Origin: Stomorhina lunata
Lineage: Eukaryota; Arthropoda; Insecta; Diptera; Rhiniidae
Reading direction: 5' to 3'
Length of the DNA stretch: 64,000 nt
Assembly: GCA_933228675.1 (NCBI GenBank)
Contig: OW121743.1
Coordinates: 18,807,151 to 18,871,150 of the forward strand
Both the position numbers and the translations under genes were made by a program. This document shows positions 1 to 12,235 of this stretch, in pieces. Numbering within the stretch: position 1 is the first letter of the stretch; every line of letters begins with the position of its first letter. Under the pieces are notes generated by a model. It saw only the letters and a program-made list of their open reading frames with translations. It was not told where the DNA came from and ran no database searches.

Positions 1-126
1 TCCTTGATGGATCGAATATGTATAAGAATAGGTTAGTGTGGACCTCTGGTTATCAGACTCACTAACTATAAATTATATTTTGATACTACGAATGAAAGCA
101 AAAAGAATAGCACAGAGTTTTTCCCT

Positions 127-400
127 TTAAACCATTCGAATTACTTTCCAAAACCCTCCCACAAGTCTCCCAATATGAATGTGAGCCAAACCGCCAAGGT
201 CTCCAAAGAAATATGAGCTTATATTTAGACCCCTTCTGTATGCCAGTGCATGGTAAGTGCAGAAAAGATGTTTTATGGAATCTTCCTCATCCTCTTTCCT
301 ACAACTTTTGCAAAAATCTCTTCTCGCAACCTTCAGCCTAACTAAGCGCCTTCTATTTAGACAGTTATCCAAGTGACGGTAATATGTGGGAACGTTTCCT
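127..400 (-). pseudogene. Non-LTR retrotransposon ORF2 C-terminus (family C), fragment
   Basis: The minus strand keeps an open stretch of about 81 codons containing DFCKSC, then EDEEDSIKHLFC and YHALAYRR. This is the cysteine/histidine cluster that follows RNase H at the C-terminus of I/Jockey-type LINE ORF2 proteins, where it normally reads like CxxC...EHLLCxCPALAxxR. Nothing upstream of this cluster is retained on this strand. The fragment lies head-to-head with a second fragment of the same general family on the plus strand. It is a dead remnant; the family assignment comes from motif recognition only. Confidence 0.55.
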
Positions 401-439
401 ATCTAAACGAATTCATCAGTCTCGAATGAAATTTGTTTT

Positions 440-1140
440 AGGCTTCCTGATCTATGTAGTATTCTTCGAGCCGAGATAACGCCCATATACAAAGCAGAAT
501 ATACGACAGGGATTTTCGCTTGTGTATCGGCAGCCTGACTGCCATAAAATACCTATCTAATGTCCACACGACATCTGTTCTTACTCGCGAATGCCGAGCA
601 TCTATTAACGAGATGGCGAGACATTGCATTCTGGGTACAACAACATTCCTGATAACTGCACTGCGGAAAAACTTGATTAATCCGGTGCTCTCCCGAGTCA
701 GGAAAATATCGACCAATTTACGGGCTTACCGTTATCCGCCTGCAAATCAGAAATTAGGCAATCTCTGTATGGGTCAGCCCAGAACACTTGGTTCACTGAA
801 ACCAATATTATAACAATTAACGTTCTAAATGCTCTCTACCTCGCCACCGACTCCGCAACCTAATCTCAACCTTAACAGGACACTGAGGTCTTTGGGTTGC
901 ATGTCAGAAGACTTAATCTTTAACACTATGACAACTGTTGCAGTTATCACAACATCGAAGAGGAGGAAATTGTAGATCATCTTCTCTGCCACTGTCCCGC
1001 TATCTCAATTTTGAGGGCTCTTTATCTGGGGGCGCTTTTCTGCATGATTTATCCGATGTAGCGAGTAAATGACTCATTTATTGAGACTACAGGCTGGCTT
1101 GGATAAGCCTCTCATCGATGGTCTGGAATTAATTACTCTA
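440..1140 (+). pseudogene. Non-LTR retrotransposon ORF2 RNase H and Cys-rich end (family C), decayed
   Basis: Plus-strand translation near 530-630 gives TAIKYLSNVHTTSVLTREC followed by RASINEMAR. This resembles the helix of a LINE RNase H domain that usually starts SDSQAAIKAL. After several frame breaks, 930-1050 gives YDNCCSYHNIEEEEIVDHL, then LCHCPAISILRALYLG, the C-terminal CCHC-like cluster. The order RNase H then Cys cluster is that of I/Jockey-superfamily ORF2. Multiple frameshifts and stops make it a pseudogene. The 5' end is missing and the 3' end is lost in AT-rich sequence. Confidence 0.6.
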
Positions 1141-1698
1141 TGTTTTTCTTTTTCCAGTTTATCCCTTGCCGGTACCACAAATGGACCGTTTCTACGACGC
1201 CGACTTATCATCGGCTGCCTGATAAACCTAATGAGGAACATCTAAATTTGTTTCTTCCATCACGCCATCCTGAAGTAAAAGGACTTACGTTGGCGATAAT
1301 AGAACATATTCTATAGGTTCCTTACCTTATACTAAGTCTAAGTCCCCGTTTGAGACTCAGATTTCTTTGTTTTAACGGAGTCTAAACTGTCTGATATTGA
1401 AATTTTGCTAATTAATTCTCAGACCTTCAATAAATCTTATTTCAATAACTACCCAGTAAAACTTTTCATTACCAAATAATGAGTTAAACAGTTAAACTAT
1501 TGAACACGAACTACTTACTCATTCGCTGTTTAAGTCATTACATTAACATGGGGATGTCATTGGAGGCAAGTACTTACCAATTGCAGAAAAGTAATGACTT
1601 GGGTAAGCAATTTGAAAGCAACAACAACAATAGCAACAACTTTTTTGTTGTTGTTTTATTAAAAACATATATTTTTAAACGAAATACAAAATTTTTTT
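1141..1698. other. No recognisable feature
   Basis: Unique-looking, moderately AT-rich sequence. I see no gene, repeat or RNA in it beyond short CAACAA runs near 1620-1650. Confidence 0.4.
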
Positions 1699-1771
1699 TA
1701 TGATCCCATGGGGGCTTGAACCCAGACCCTCCGACTGCTAGGCAGAGACTCTTCCACTGAGCTACTTCATA
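1699..1771 (-). pseudogene. tRNA-like sequence, Ala(AGC)-type pseudogene
   Basis: On the minus strand this 73-nt stretch has a good box A (TAGCTCAGTGG) and box B (GGGTTCAAGCCCC). The D stem GCTC/GAGT pairs. The anticodon arm TCTGC-CTAGCAG-TCGGA pairs at four of five positions and would show AGC. The acceptor arms TATGA/TCATA pair at only five positions, and the T stem holds only three G-C pairs. The length is that of a tRNA, but the broken acceptor and T stems suggest a pseudogene or the head of a tRNA-derived SINE. Confidence 0.5.
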
Positions 1772-1974
1772 TATTGAAAACTTAGCAGCTTATAATTGAT
1801 ATAAACAATTTTTATTTTTAGATCCAAAATCATGTGAAAACAACTTTGTTTTTCCCTGCTTTTTTTTTGCTTTGTTGTAATTTTTGGAAAAATATTTTTA
1901 TACGATTTTTTGTAATTATTTTAAAGCTTTTTTAAAATTATTTTAAAACTTAAACAATTTAAATCTTCTTTTTT

Positions 1975-2215
1975 GTATAAGTTTTTACATAAGATTGACT
2001 CTTACTCACTTAAATGTTACAACCTGTTAAGCTCAAAGTCCGAGCATATTTTAGAATTCCATGGATTTCGATCTTGTGCGAATATTCTCCAATTTTATAG
2101 GCCAAGCTTTGAAAAATGTTCCTCTACATGGTCTTTCTATCGAAGTTTCGGACATCCTCCTCTAACAGTAGGTAGTGGGACATTTCAATTCTAATTTTAT
2201 CCTCTTCATTGTATT
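1975..2215 (-). pseudogene. Probable 3' relic of LINE family B
   Basis: The block with ACCTGTTAAGCTCAAAGTCC and ATTTTAGAATTC is closely matched at 29565-29605, just outside the recognisable RT of LINE family B. A degraded reading resembling the C-terminal tail of that family runs through it on the minus strand. No clear motif survives, so the call rests on the shared sequence. Confidence 0.4.
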
Positions 2216-2584
2216 TTTTTTTTCAAGAGAGGGTTACTAGCCCATAATCCTAACCCATTTTTATCGATCTTATGGGACAACTCTCGGAACATGTTAACTC
2301 ACAATATTAATGGGTGTTAAACTAGCTCCCAGGGTGATACCATGAGGAGGTGTGTGTCCACAGTTGAGATGAAGGTTGACCCAGATAAGTTGGGCTTACC
2401 AAGTTAAGACCAATTAGAATCGTGTTTGGTATTCAACATCCCCTGCATAATCAAAATTGACTCATGATGGTATTTTTTCATTAAGGTGAGTTAGTTTTAC
2501 AAATTTTTTTTACAAAAGATAATATTTAAGTTCTTAAAATTCAAAAATCATTAAAAAAGACTCTTTTAATAAAAAAAAACTAAA

Positions 2585-2640
2585 AAAAAAATGTTGCCCT
2601 TGGTGGGATTTGAACCGTGGCCATTCAGTTTAAATTACCA
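2585..2640 (-). other. tRNA T-arm-like fragment (box B)
   Basis: Minus-strand GGTTCAAATCCCACC fits a Pol III box B and T arm, followed by AAGGGCAACA as in a tRNA 3' end. No convincing box A is found at the right distance. It is likely a tRNA or SINE relic. Confidence 0.3.
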
Positions 2641-2834
2641 TCTTAATTACAAATAAGTACTTCTGTAATAACTTATTATTTATTCGGATGGTGTGTTGTA
2701 GTCGTTACAAGGTAACCAGTTATCAGAGTACTTGCCATTACCAAAGTATTGCTGGGTACATATTAATATGGATATGACACTGTTTTAGGAAAACTTGTTA
2801 TAAAATATGTCGCCAAGCCCTAGAGAGGAACCCA

Positions 2835-3000
2835 CAAGTTAGCAGAAAAGAAGAGGTCGGCCAAAGACTACATGGAAGATAAGGCCTGCTCAAAGATATT
2901 AAGAGTGGACGTAGCTGAAATAAGACTATTGGCTCCCAAAAGAATATTCTGGAGAAATTTTGTAGGGATTCTATGATCAATTGAAAGCCAAGTGGAAATA
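2835..3000 (+). pseudogene. LINE ORF2 tail relic (GRPKTTWK)
   Basis: Plus-strand translation gives KKRGRPKTTWK. After a frame break it gives LLAPKRIFWRNFVGIL, resembling the tail of insect non-LTR ORF2 proteins (GRPxTTW ... LAxDRxxWRxFVEAL). It directly abuts the DINE-like element that begins at 3008, so it was probably cut by that insertion. Confidence 0.4.
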
Positions 3001-4539
3001 AAGAGGAACAAGTAAGAGTGGTATATTCGGCTTTGCCGAATCTTGGATACCCTTCACCAATGGTGTTCCAAAAGTACTTAATGTAATTCGTAGCAATATT
3101 TGGTTATACTAGTATTATATGCAAAGAGTCTTTAAAAAAAAAAAAACCTTTTCGGTGGCGTCATCATCTAGAATAGTTATGCACCCAAAGGTTAGGTTGG
3201 GCAGGTGGCTGATGTCTAGGGAAGCTTCACTTGGGTTCTAAAGTGGTCCCTTTGTGAAAGATAATGATTACTAGACTACAAGTAGAGAATGCATATTTAA
3301 GCCAGCCAGTAGCTTCGAAATAAAATAGACACATATTTTACGAACATTTAATAAAGTTCGATAGACCAGATAAACCATGCAGAAAAGATGCTTCAAAATG
3401 TAGATGCCCTTAGATTTGCAATAGCACATCGATTTGATGAAGTTTAAGTATTCTGACATGCAAGCCAAAAACGCTGTGCCCAGTGAGGGTTGTGCACTTT
3501 AATTCGTACGAATTATCCAACTAGTAAAAGTTCTTGATTAGTTATGTAAAACTCTGAAGTTAGCGGACTGATTTAGGTCAAAGCTTTAACAATGATTGTC
3601 AATGTATACAAGCCTTAAAATTATAGGGTATACACTCTTAGTTTTAGATACATACGTGAAATATATAGATTTTGAATGGATGGTTATCAGCTTTGTCGGA
3701 AAAGTTTACTTATTAATTTGAAGTTAGTTAATTAATTAAAATGAACACTTCATCAATAATATTTGGGATGTATAGTTCTTTCGATCTGTCCGATGGATGT
3801 TTGGAAAGTTTTGCTCTAGTCCTTTGTGCAATTTGAATGTGATTTAATTTATCAGCATTAAATCGATTCCCGGTCGGGTTTATATGGGAGATTTCACTAA
3901 ATGTGAATAGAGCTCGCCCATTTTCAATATCGAACTTTTCAAGAGATCAGAAATACTTTTGTCAAATGTTGTCCCTCTAGAAAGTTTATTTTAGGCGCTA
4001 TTGTCCTGAATATCAATATTGTACAACGTCTTTATACTAAATGTCATCATCGTATCTATTATAATTTGTAATTTATTAGCTACTAAGAGATTGCCTTAGG
4101 CGAAGTTATACGGGATCAATTGTCAAACGTGAACGGATTTCTCCCAATTGCAATTAAAAAATTTAAATTTTTGTTGATATGTGAGATACTTACATACATA
4201 TGTAGGTTTTGAACGGATATCATGTAATAAGCTGCATTTTTGTACTTCCTAGGAAGATTACCTATAATTTGATATATAATAAATTCTCAAATGTTATCAT
4301 AATGTTCAAAAGTCTGTCTGCTAAAACCAGATTTGTGGAGCTCCTGAATTGTCCCACCCTGAATTTCAACATTGTCGATCAAAACACCATCGCTTAAACG
4401 CTAAATTATATCTACCACAAATTACAGAATGCATCAGGATTTAGATAATCCCCTGCGAAGGACGCTATTAAACTTCATCAAAATAAACATCTGAGATATC
4501 GACAAAACAGGAGCTCCAAAAACTTGACTACAACAGAAA

Positions 4540-4640
4540 AAAGGACAGACAGGTAGACGGACGGACATGTAGACGGACGGACAAACAAACAGACGGACGG
4601 ACGGGCAAACAAACAGACGGACGGACAGACGGACGGAGGT
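4540..4640. repeat. GACGGACAGACGG-type microsatellite inside DINE copy 1
   Basis: Degenerate repeats of GACGGACA/GACAGACG run for about 100 bp. This is the characteristic tetranucleotide-like core of DINE elements. A purer (GACA)n tract recurs at 5387-5412. Confidence 0.7.
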
Positions 4641-4843
4641 CGCGAAATCGATTCTTGTGCCGATTCTGAGTTGATCGGTACAATTTGAATGGTATTCATA
4701 ATCAGATTTGTGGAGTATATATATCAGATTTTAGAAAATCCTCCCATAAAGAACGATGTCAAATTTCATCACAATCGGTCCATAAACACCTGAGATATCG
4801 CTGAAACAATACTTACAAAATGTAAACAAAATTTCTTAGACAC

Positions 4844-5200
4844 GTACTTTGGGCAATTTGCTGTACATCAAATGTAGTGTTATGGCGATATCTCAATTGT
4901 TTATAGACCGCTTTTGATAAAATTTAATAACGTGCTTGGTGGGGGAATTTCCTAAAATCTGATATAAAATTTATGTAGGTCCGTACTAAAGGAGGATAGT
5001 TTTTCCTATTTCTGCATTTAATTTTTTCAACAAACATTCTCTAATGTGTACTTTGGGCAATTTGCGATACATCAAATTCAGTGTTTTGGCGATATCTCAG
5101 TTGTTTATGGACCGATTTTGACAAAATTTTACAGAGTGCTTTGGGAAAATATTTCCTACAATCTGATATATAACATATTATCACATGTACACCAGGAGTA
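4844..5200. repeat. 204-bp internal tandem duplication in DINE copy 1
   Basis: GTACTTTGGGCAATTTGC begins at 4844 and again at 5048. It is followed in both units by TACATCAAAT, GGCGATATCTCA and TTTCCTA.AATCTGATATA. The two units are clearly diverged, so the duplication is old. Confidence 0.65.
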
Positions 5201-5539
5201 TCTTTTTTCTCTTGTTATTTAAAAGTGTGTTTCAATCAAAAATTTTCAAATTCTCGTCTAATTTTTGGTATTTTGTCGATATTTTCGGTGTTTATAAACC
5301 GATTTTAATGAAATTTAATAGCGTTCATTGCGGGAGATAATTTATGTAAGTCCATCCTCCAGGGGCTTCAGAAACTTGATTTCAACAGACAGACAGACAG
5401 ACAGACAGACAGACGGACTTCTCCTCCCGATTCTGAGTCGATCGGTATAATTTTTATGGGGTCTACGATCACTAATAAAAAAATTACAAATGGAATCACA
5501 AACTTATAATACCCTTTCACCTATTGGTGAAGGGTATAA

Positions 5540-6255
5540 AAAGAAGATCCATAGCCTTTGCAACTCCTACTTAGAATTCACTTTGTTATATTTTAACTTT
5601 TCATCTTATACACACAATCTTATATATACTTTGATTTCCACCTCTACTGGTTACATACATAAATCTCCCACTGATATCCTTTACTGATACATTCCGGGAT
5701 ATGTAAATAGTCTGCGACATTCTTCCCCATCTGTGTCCCAACCTATCCCTTCTTATAACCAGGTTTTAGCTTAAAGAAGTATCTTTTACTTTTAACTTCG
5801 TTCATGACTTTTTTTTTCAACTACATTTTATTTCCCCCCCCTTTTTCATGCTTTACTATAAAAAAAAACTTCATAATTTATAAAAAAAAAGAAAAAATCC
5901 AGTCTAAAAAACCTGTTGTTCATTAAAATGCTGTTGTTTGCTTGCATTGGAAGTATAATAAAAGCCACAAACATAAATTCTTCTTTATGATTATAATTTT
6001 TCTTTTATAAGTTATTTATAAGTTTTATAGTTTATTTCTTCTAAAAAAAACAATTTTTTAATTTCTTTTTCTTATTAAAATACTTCTTTTTTATACAAAT
6101 GCTTCTTTTTTTCTGGTTACAAACAAGAAAAAATTAAGTTAACATTTGATTTTAACTTCAAGTTGGTAATAAAATTCTCTCTGATATTTTTTTCTAAACT
6201 CTCAGTTGGATTCTCTTTGCTTTTTGTTTTCTTTGTTTTTTTTTTTCTCAAAGGT
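5540..6255. other. No recognisable feature
   Basis: AT-rich, low-complexity T/C-rich sequence without a supported ORF or repeat. Confidence 0.4.
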
Positions 6256-6305
6256 ATTTTTGTCAGCGTTGTCAACTCAGTGATTTTAGCACTGTTTTAG
6301 TGCTT

Positions 6306-9010
6306 TTTATACCCTTCGCCAAGGAAATTACGGCCAAAACCCTAATAAATGTTTTTTTTAAATTTTTTTTTAAGAAATTTTAGTGTCAGATTAGAGCTGA
6401 CATTTCAAAACATGTAATCCCAAGTTTTTACCATACTGCATTGCCTACTAAGGCTGTAATAATTCCTCAAAGTTTGAATATTTGTTTATATGGACAAAAA
6501 TCAAATAGTTTTAATTTTCGGAAATAAAAAAATTCTAAAAATTTTTTGATCGCACACTTATTTTTTTTGGAGTTATATTAAGGGAGCTTAGGGAATGTAA
6601 AATCCGTTCGCGTTAATGATTTTACGCGATGCTCGCAGAAGTTATGACGGTTAAAGCAAAAATTTCTAAATAAGATTAAAAACTATTTTATTTTTATTAG
6701 TTTTATATTAATTTTGACACAACTTATAGTGTTCTGTCGTTTCATGGTATTATAGTAGCTTAGTCCCAGTTTACATTGTACAACTTTTGTCGCTGCAATC
6801 CTTAGTTTGTGGGAAAATAGGGGGAGTAAAAATACTAGGGGAAGAGAGAAACTTAAAGTAGTACACATATGCATGTACTCTTGCAATTCGTTTATTCCCC
6901 AATTCGTAATTTTAATCGTGAAGTTAGCTGCAAGTATATTTTGACACTTGTTTTATTTTCTTATTCATGAGTGCTCACGTTCAAGTGGCTTTATTTTCAA
7001 TTGAATTAAATATAAAATTAATACATTCAATAAACTCACTTATTCATTGGTATTTATCAATATCCATTTCGAAAAACAATTTCTTTTACACGAAAAATAC
7101 TTGTTTGAGCACAAATGTATTGTTTTTTTTTTACCACACGAATATACTTAAAAAAGAAAATGTCAAAAATTATGTACCAATGCATACGTCAATAAAAAAT
7201 ATCGGCGACAAAAATCGTACAATTTAAACGCAAATGCAATTTTAGAGAAAGAACGACAAAAATCGCAGCGATAAAGATTGTACAATGTAAACTGGGACTT
7301 ATACATGCCTTAACACAAAGAAATAATGCAATTATGCAAGTGAAAAAAAATATTTTTAACAATATTTTTTGATTTTTTTAACCGCGATTTTCGCGAAATT
7401 TGACAAAATCCTTATAAAATTTTAGCAAACAATGATTTTTTGGTGCGCTTTTGCTTTTAGGTGCTAAATGGCTAAAAACTCGGTTTACGCGGTAGTTTGG
7501 AAATTTTCATTCATATTTGCGAGTGTGCTCCACGAAAAACCGGTATTTTGAAAAATTTACGCTCAAAAACTCCTTATTTACACCTGTCGTTTATTATACC
7601 TATATAGAGCACATTAACGAGATATATATCGATGCGAAATTGAAAGATCTACAAATCGTTAACTACTTTGTTTAAATTCTTTGAGGCGGCCAAAAAATAT
7701 GCGAAAAAAATTAAAAACTGGCGAAAACGAGCTTCAAATTTTGGCAGCCATTAACTAGTATTAGAGGTGACAAAATTAAAATTTAGAGTGAAGTGGATTT
7801 ATCCCCTAAGTGTGGTGTCTATTTCGTAGAACAACGACTTGGGTCCAAATATTAAAACAAATGCAGAAGAAGACGAAATATAAAGAAAAACTTGAATGAT
7901 TCAATCGATTTTTTAACGTTATTTTTAATTTGCATGCCAATTACGCTTAGAAGCGCAAATTTGCGCAACTAACATAATGTGTTCAGTATACAGAAGTCTT
8001 TGCGAATTCAAGATATGTAATTAGATTTTCCGAACTCCTAAGGGTACAAAAATTATTTGAGTTGAAAGTCGGTTTTAAAGGAATAAAAACTGTTTGATTT
8101 TTTCCCATATGTTCTTAATAAAATTATTTGTATATTTGAACGCATAAATAAAATTTACTTAATTTTGAAATACGTGTAAAATTTTGACTTCTTTTTTCTG
8201 CATCCCATTTTAAGAATTATAACGTTTTTGGTAACACTCCTTTTTCACATTTTTTTGCAATTTATCGCGAAAAAATCACTACTTGAAATGAAATATAGGC
8301 GTGATGTAATATTTTTATGCCATTTTCTTTAGCTTCCTTTCTAATTCTATGCAATATTTATATATAAAGATAAAAAAAACGAAAAAATTTTGAATGACCT
8401 TTGTATAAATTATTTAAGTATATAGGTAGTGGTCACATAATTGTGGACGCAATAAAAATTGTAAAATTTGCAAATCTTATATTACACTGCTCTACAAAAA
8501 TTCATTTTTTGTTTTTCCTTTTAATAAAATTATGCGAACTATATGGATCTTAATGCGTTAAACTCAGATCCGTTGTCGGTTTTTTTCCATCAGATCTGGA
8601 TTTTTATGGGCGAGGCAAATTTTTCCCCTTAAATTAGTCAGGTACGGAGACCTATTTCGTCCTAACTCGAGAACGACTCGTCCAATTTTCAAATTTAAAA
8701 CACTAGAAGATGCATAACAAAATTTAATTTATTTCAGTCTAATATAATTTTTCTGTATCTCTTATCGTTTTGGAGTTATTTAGAAATTAATGGAGAAAAA
8801 ATTTTTTTCGTGAGAAATTCGTAATTTTTTTCAGGTTAAAAATGTAATTAAAAAAAGATAAAGTAAAATTTTAACATTTTAAACATTTTTCTAAGAGCTA
8901 CATATCTTAAGAATAAAATAAGCTATTTTTGGTGGTCGAGATATTTTGAGTCTCCAGAGTTTATTTAGTATTCCAAAAGCTTGCTTTGCTCTGCGTAACC
9001 TATTTTGAAT
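6306..9010. other. Interior of the hAT-like element, no gene
   Basis: AT-rich DNA starting with a DINE-like TTTATACCCTTCGCCAAGG. Six-frame translations are short and show no recognised motif. Confidence 0.4.
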
Positions 9011-9014
9011 GTCT

Positions 9015-10290
9015 TCTCTGCTGCTGCCAACGTTTTGGAGAGTATGTTAAACCACCATCTTGTTAATATCTGGAATCTAACAACCTACTAAGCGACCGCC
9101 AGTATGGATTTCGTAGGGGGCGCTCTACGGGAGACCTGCTAGCCTTCCTTTTACCGTTTTGCGAAAGTAAAGTTGTGGCTCTGGATATTTCCAAGGCGTT
9201 TGATAATGTGTGGCATGGATCACTTCTATCTAAACTTATAGCTTTTGGTGTCGGTAATAACTTTTCTCAATTTATATCGAGCTTCCTCAGAGATCGCTTT
9301 ATAGGAGTTGTTGTAGATGGGATCTCATCAAACGAGTTCAAGCTAAATTCAGGGGTACCGCAAGGCTCTGTTCTTTCTCCTACTCTATTTCTTATCTTTA
9401 TAAACGACCTTCTACGTCAAACTTCCAATTCAATCTACTCTTTTACAGATGATAGTAACATTTGTCATTCGTATTCATTCAATCATAGACCGAACCCTTT
9501 AGAGATTGGTACTATAAAGCAAAACATGAATGAATCATTAAACAGCGATTTAGAAGCAATCTCAGAATGGGGTCGTATGAATAGAGTAGATTTTAATGCG
9601 AGGAAAACTTAATGTTGTATGCTCACGCATAAACGCACAGCGGATCGAGGAATCAGATACTCTTGATGTTCCGGGCATGAGAATTTAATGTGATGTTCGG
9701 TGAACTGAACACATTTTTCAAGTGTCAAAAGAAGCATTCAAGTGTATCGGTTTTCTAAAACGGTGCAAGAGATACTTCACTTCATCTGATCTCCTTACTA
9801 TTTACACCACCTATATCCGACCGAAAATGGAATACAACTCTCATGTATGGGCCGGTGCTTCAAAGTATATTTTGGAGCTTCCCGAGAATACATTTAGGGT
9901 ATCCAACTCTATTCACTGGAGCACCGTCGCAATGTGGGTTGTGTCACACTGTTCTATCGTTACTACTTTGGAATGTGCTCTAATGAAATCAGGGAACTCG
10001 TTCCCGAAACTCGATTTTTTTTACGCAATACACGTCTATCTGCTAGAGATCATCCCTTTGTAGTCGATTGGCCAGTAGAACACACTACAGAGAAAATTCG
10101 TTCTTTAGCCGTACAGTTCGTATGTGGAATTTACTTCCTGTAGAAATTTTTCCTGCCTGTTGCAATATAGAAAAGTTCAAATCAAATGTTTTTAAACACT
10201 ACTCCATCTATCCACCCTCCCATAACCTATTTTCCTAGTTCCAACACAATACATTGCATAAGTAGGGGTCATCCCCTGAGTGCTGGTCTT
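9015..10290 (+). pseudogene. LINE family A reverse transcriptase, copy 1 (5'-truncated)
   Basis: The sequence encodes the palm of a non-LTR reverse transcriptase: QYGFRRGRSTGDLLAFL near 9090, VALDISKAFDNVWHGSLLSK at 9172, GVPQGSVLSPTLFLIFINDL at 9354, and the catalytic box as FTDDSN (usually FADD). After a deletion near 9640 it resumes with VSKEAFKCIGFLKRCKRYF, TIYTTYIRPKMEYNSHVWAG, and a frameshifted CVTLFYRYYFG...VVDWPV thumb/C-terminal part. It ends at GAGTGCTGGTCTTA, shared with copy 2 at 62075-62090. The Jockey/I-superfamily placement comes from motifs. It lies inside the hAT-like element and is inactive. Confidence 0.8.
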
Positions 10291-10319
10291 ATATAAAAAG
10301 GGTTTTAATTTTTGACTTT

Positions 10320-10570
10320 TGCCCTGCTAGTGCGATGGTTTGTCTACCAAAATAACTGTCTGAACCAAATTTCATTAATATTTTGTCTAAATTTTATAAA
10401 AATAAACTGAAATTTCTGGCCCAAATCCAAAAAATGGACCGATTTTGGGTAATTTCAATAGCGATCGCTCCACTACCAAACCAAGTGAATGAACCAAATT
10501 TTATCAAATTGTCTAAACTTTGATAACAATTTCATATTGACGCCCAGCTAGCCTAGATAAATATGTTTAT
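10320..10570. repeat. DINE-like fragment
   Basis: AATGGACCGATTTTGGGTAA followed by TTTCAATAGC and CCAAATTTTATCAAATTGTCT parallels 33765-33845 inside DINE copy 3. The ends are missing. Confidence 0.5.
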
Positions 10571-10682
10571 AAATATGATAAATTTTTGCTATCAAAAACA
10601 TGAAAAAATTTCAGTGCTTACACGTTTTTTTCTGACTTTTGGTGCTCTTTTAAATTTGAAAGTTGACAACGCTGATTTTTGT

Positions 10683-12235
10683 TACTGTTCTTTGGCTTGA
10701 GGTATTTTATTGTTGTATTCGTCTTCTTTGTTTGGGGTTCATCTTAATATTTTTTAACGTTTGCCTTTTTTCTGGTTTTGTTTTTGTCGTTATTTTATTT
10801 TTGTTGAGTGTTAAAGAAAGAGTGAGAGCGAGTGAGTGTGAGGGGGGTCTTTTTTAAGCATGGCTTAGTTTATTGTTGTTATTATTATTGTTTTGTAGTG
10901 TTCTTTCTCTGTTTGTGTGAATTTATGTGTTTACAAATGAATATTGACATTTTAGTAGAAGCATTCAATAAAAAAAATGTGAGGTTTGGTTAATAAACTT
11001 TTGTCTGTTTAGAAATTCTTGACTCTAATTAAAGGTGTTCTTTTAGAAAATTTCAGATCTTGCAGAATTATTTTTAATAAAGTGAGAATTTTAGAGATAA
11101 TAAAGAGAATATTAATTAAGAAAGGTGAATAAAAGAAAAAGAGAATAAAGAAAAACGTTTTTTTTTTTTGATATTTGAAATTTGTTGAAAATTTGAGGCT
11201 AAATTTTTTGCAATTTATTAAACAATATTTAAAAGTTTGGCAATTTTTTGACAAAAACAAAATGATTTTAATTGTAGACCCAAGTTCCTAGGCTCTATTA
11301 AACCTTTCTATAATTAATTTCTTTTATTTTAATTAATAGCTATTATTAATCTTTACAACCTAAAAGATAATATATTAATAAATTTAATAACAGAAAGACA
11401 AAGCGACTATATTAAACATATGGACTCATTCATTTTAAGGCTTATCTCAAAAAAGGCCCGAGAAATTCAAGAAGAAATATAAACAAAAAAAAAGGGGGGT
11501 TTTGCTTTATCATTTTTTAAAGAATTAAATTTATTATACAATAATAAAGCTATGACTAAATAAGAAATTTAAATCTACAAAAACACAAAAAGAATTTTTG
11601 TTTATAAATTTCATAAAATGCATAAAGTCAAATGCATTTTAAGAAATTCAAATTGAAAGCCATATAAAAACTTATATTTCGAAATTAAACAAAACGTATA
11701 TGGTCAAACAAAAATACAATATTATCATTGCGTCACTAAGAGCTACTTCCGTAAGATATAAATTTATTATTATTAAAAAAATGAAAAATAAAATATTTAT
11801 TTATTTGATTTTTATACATACGAACAAGTAGATTTTAATCTTTTTGTTTCACTGAGTTTTTAAAGACATTATTGAAAGTACATATATTTTTAAGGAAGTT
11901 CTTTGTTTAAAAATTTTGAGTAAATTTCTTGTATCTTTATTGTTTATTTATTAAAAAAAAAACTATACTACAAAACCACAATATTTCTATAACTCTTTTT
12001 TTATTTTATTTATTATATATTAAATGTGAGTATTTATTTTAAGTTTTTAAGATATAAAACGACTTAAAAATCCACTACAAAAACAATACATATACAAAAA
12101 ACGCTAAAAAAAACAAAACAGAGTGACTCATAGTGTAAATTGAACACATCTAAGAATGTTAAGTTAACACTGTTAGCGGCTTAACAGAGTAAGAAAGTCT
12201 GTTACACAACAAGGGAAGCAAAAAAAGCTTTTTAT
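10683..12235. other. No recognisable feature
   Basis: Very AT-rich sequence with homopolymer runs. No supported gene, RNA or repeat. Confidence 0.4.

Larger units (their letters stand above)
3008..5539 (-). mobile_element. DINE-1/Helentron-like element, copy 1
   Basis: One end reads ACAAGTAAG, then the short palindrome ATTCGGCTTTGCCGAAT and GATACCCTTCACC. The other end carries the imperfect palindrome ACCCTTTCACC..GGTGAAGGGT followed by ATAA. Near that end lie GATTCTGAGTCGATCGG and GACAGACAGACGGAC, which match the DINE-1/INE-1 core (GAGTCGAT plus GTCCGTC repeats) read on the minus strand. No ORF is present, so it is non-autonomous. At about 2.5 kb it is long for the class because of internal repetition: the core signature occurs at 4655 and 5435, and a 204-bp unit is duplicated from 4844. 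Class assignment relies on the known DINE-1 layout. Confidence 0.6.
6264..10674. mobile_element. hAT-like transposon, non-autonomous, with nested LINE
   Basis: The left end starts CAGCGTTGTCAACT and the right end is its exact complement, AGTTGACAACGCTG. A perfect 8-bp direct repeat, ATTTTTGT, lies immediately outside both ends (6256-6263 and 10675-10682). An 8-bp duplication plus CAGxGTTGxCAAC-type inverted ends is the signature of the hAT superfamily. No hAT transposase or BED finger is recognisable. The interior is AT-rich and holds LINE family A at about 9015-10290 and DINE-like sequence at both flanks. The perfect target duplication makes the boundaries reliable. Confidence 0.7.

Noticed and set aside
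4478..4699. Minus-strand ORF with repeated RPSVCPSVC
   Set aside because: A translation of the GACGGACA microsatellite core of a DINE element, not a gene.
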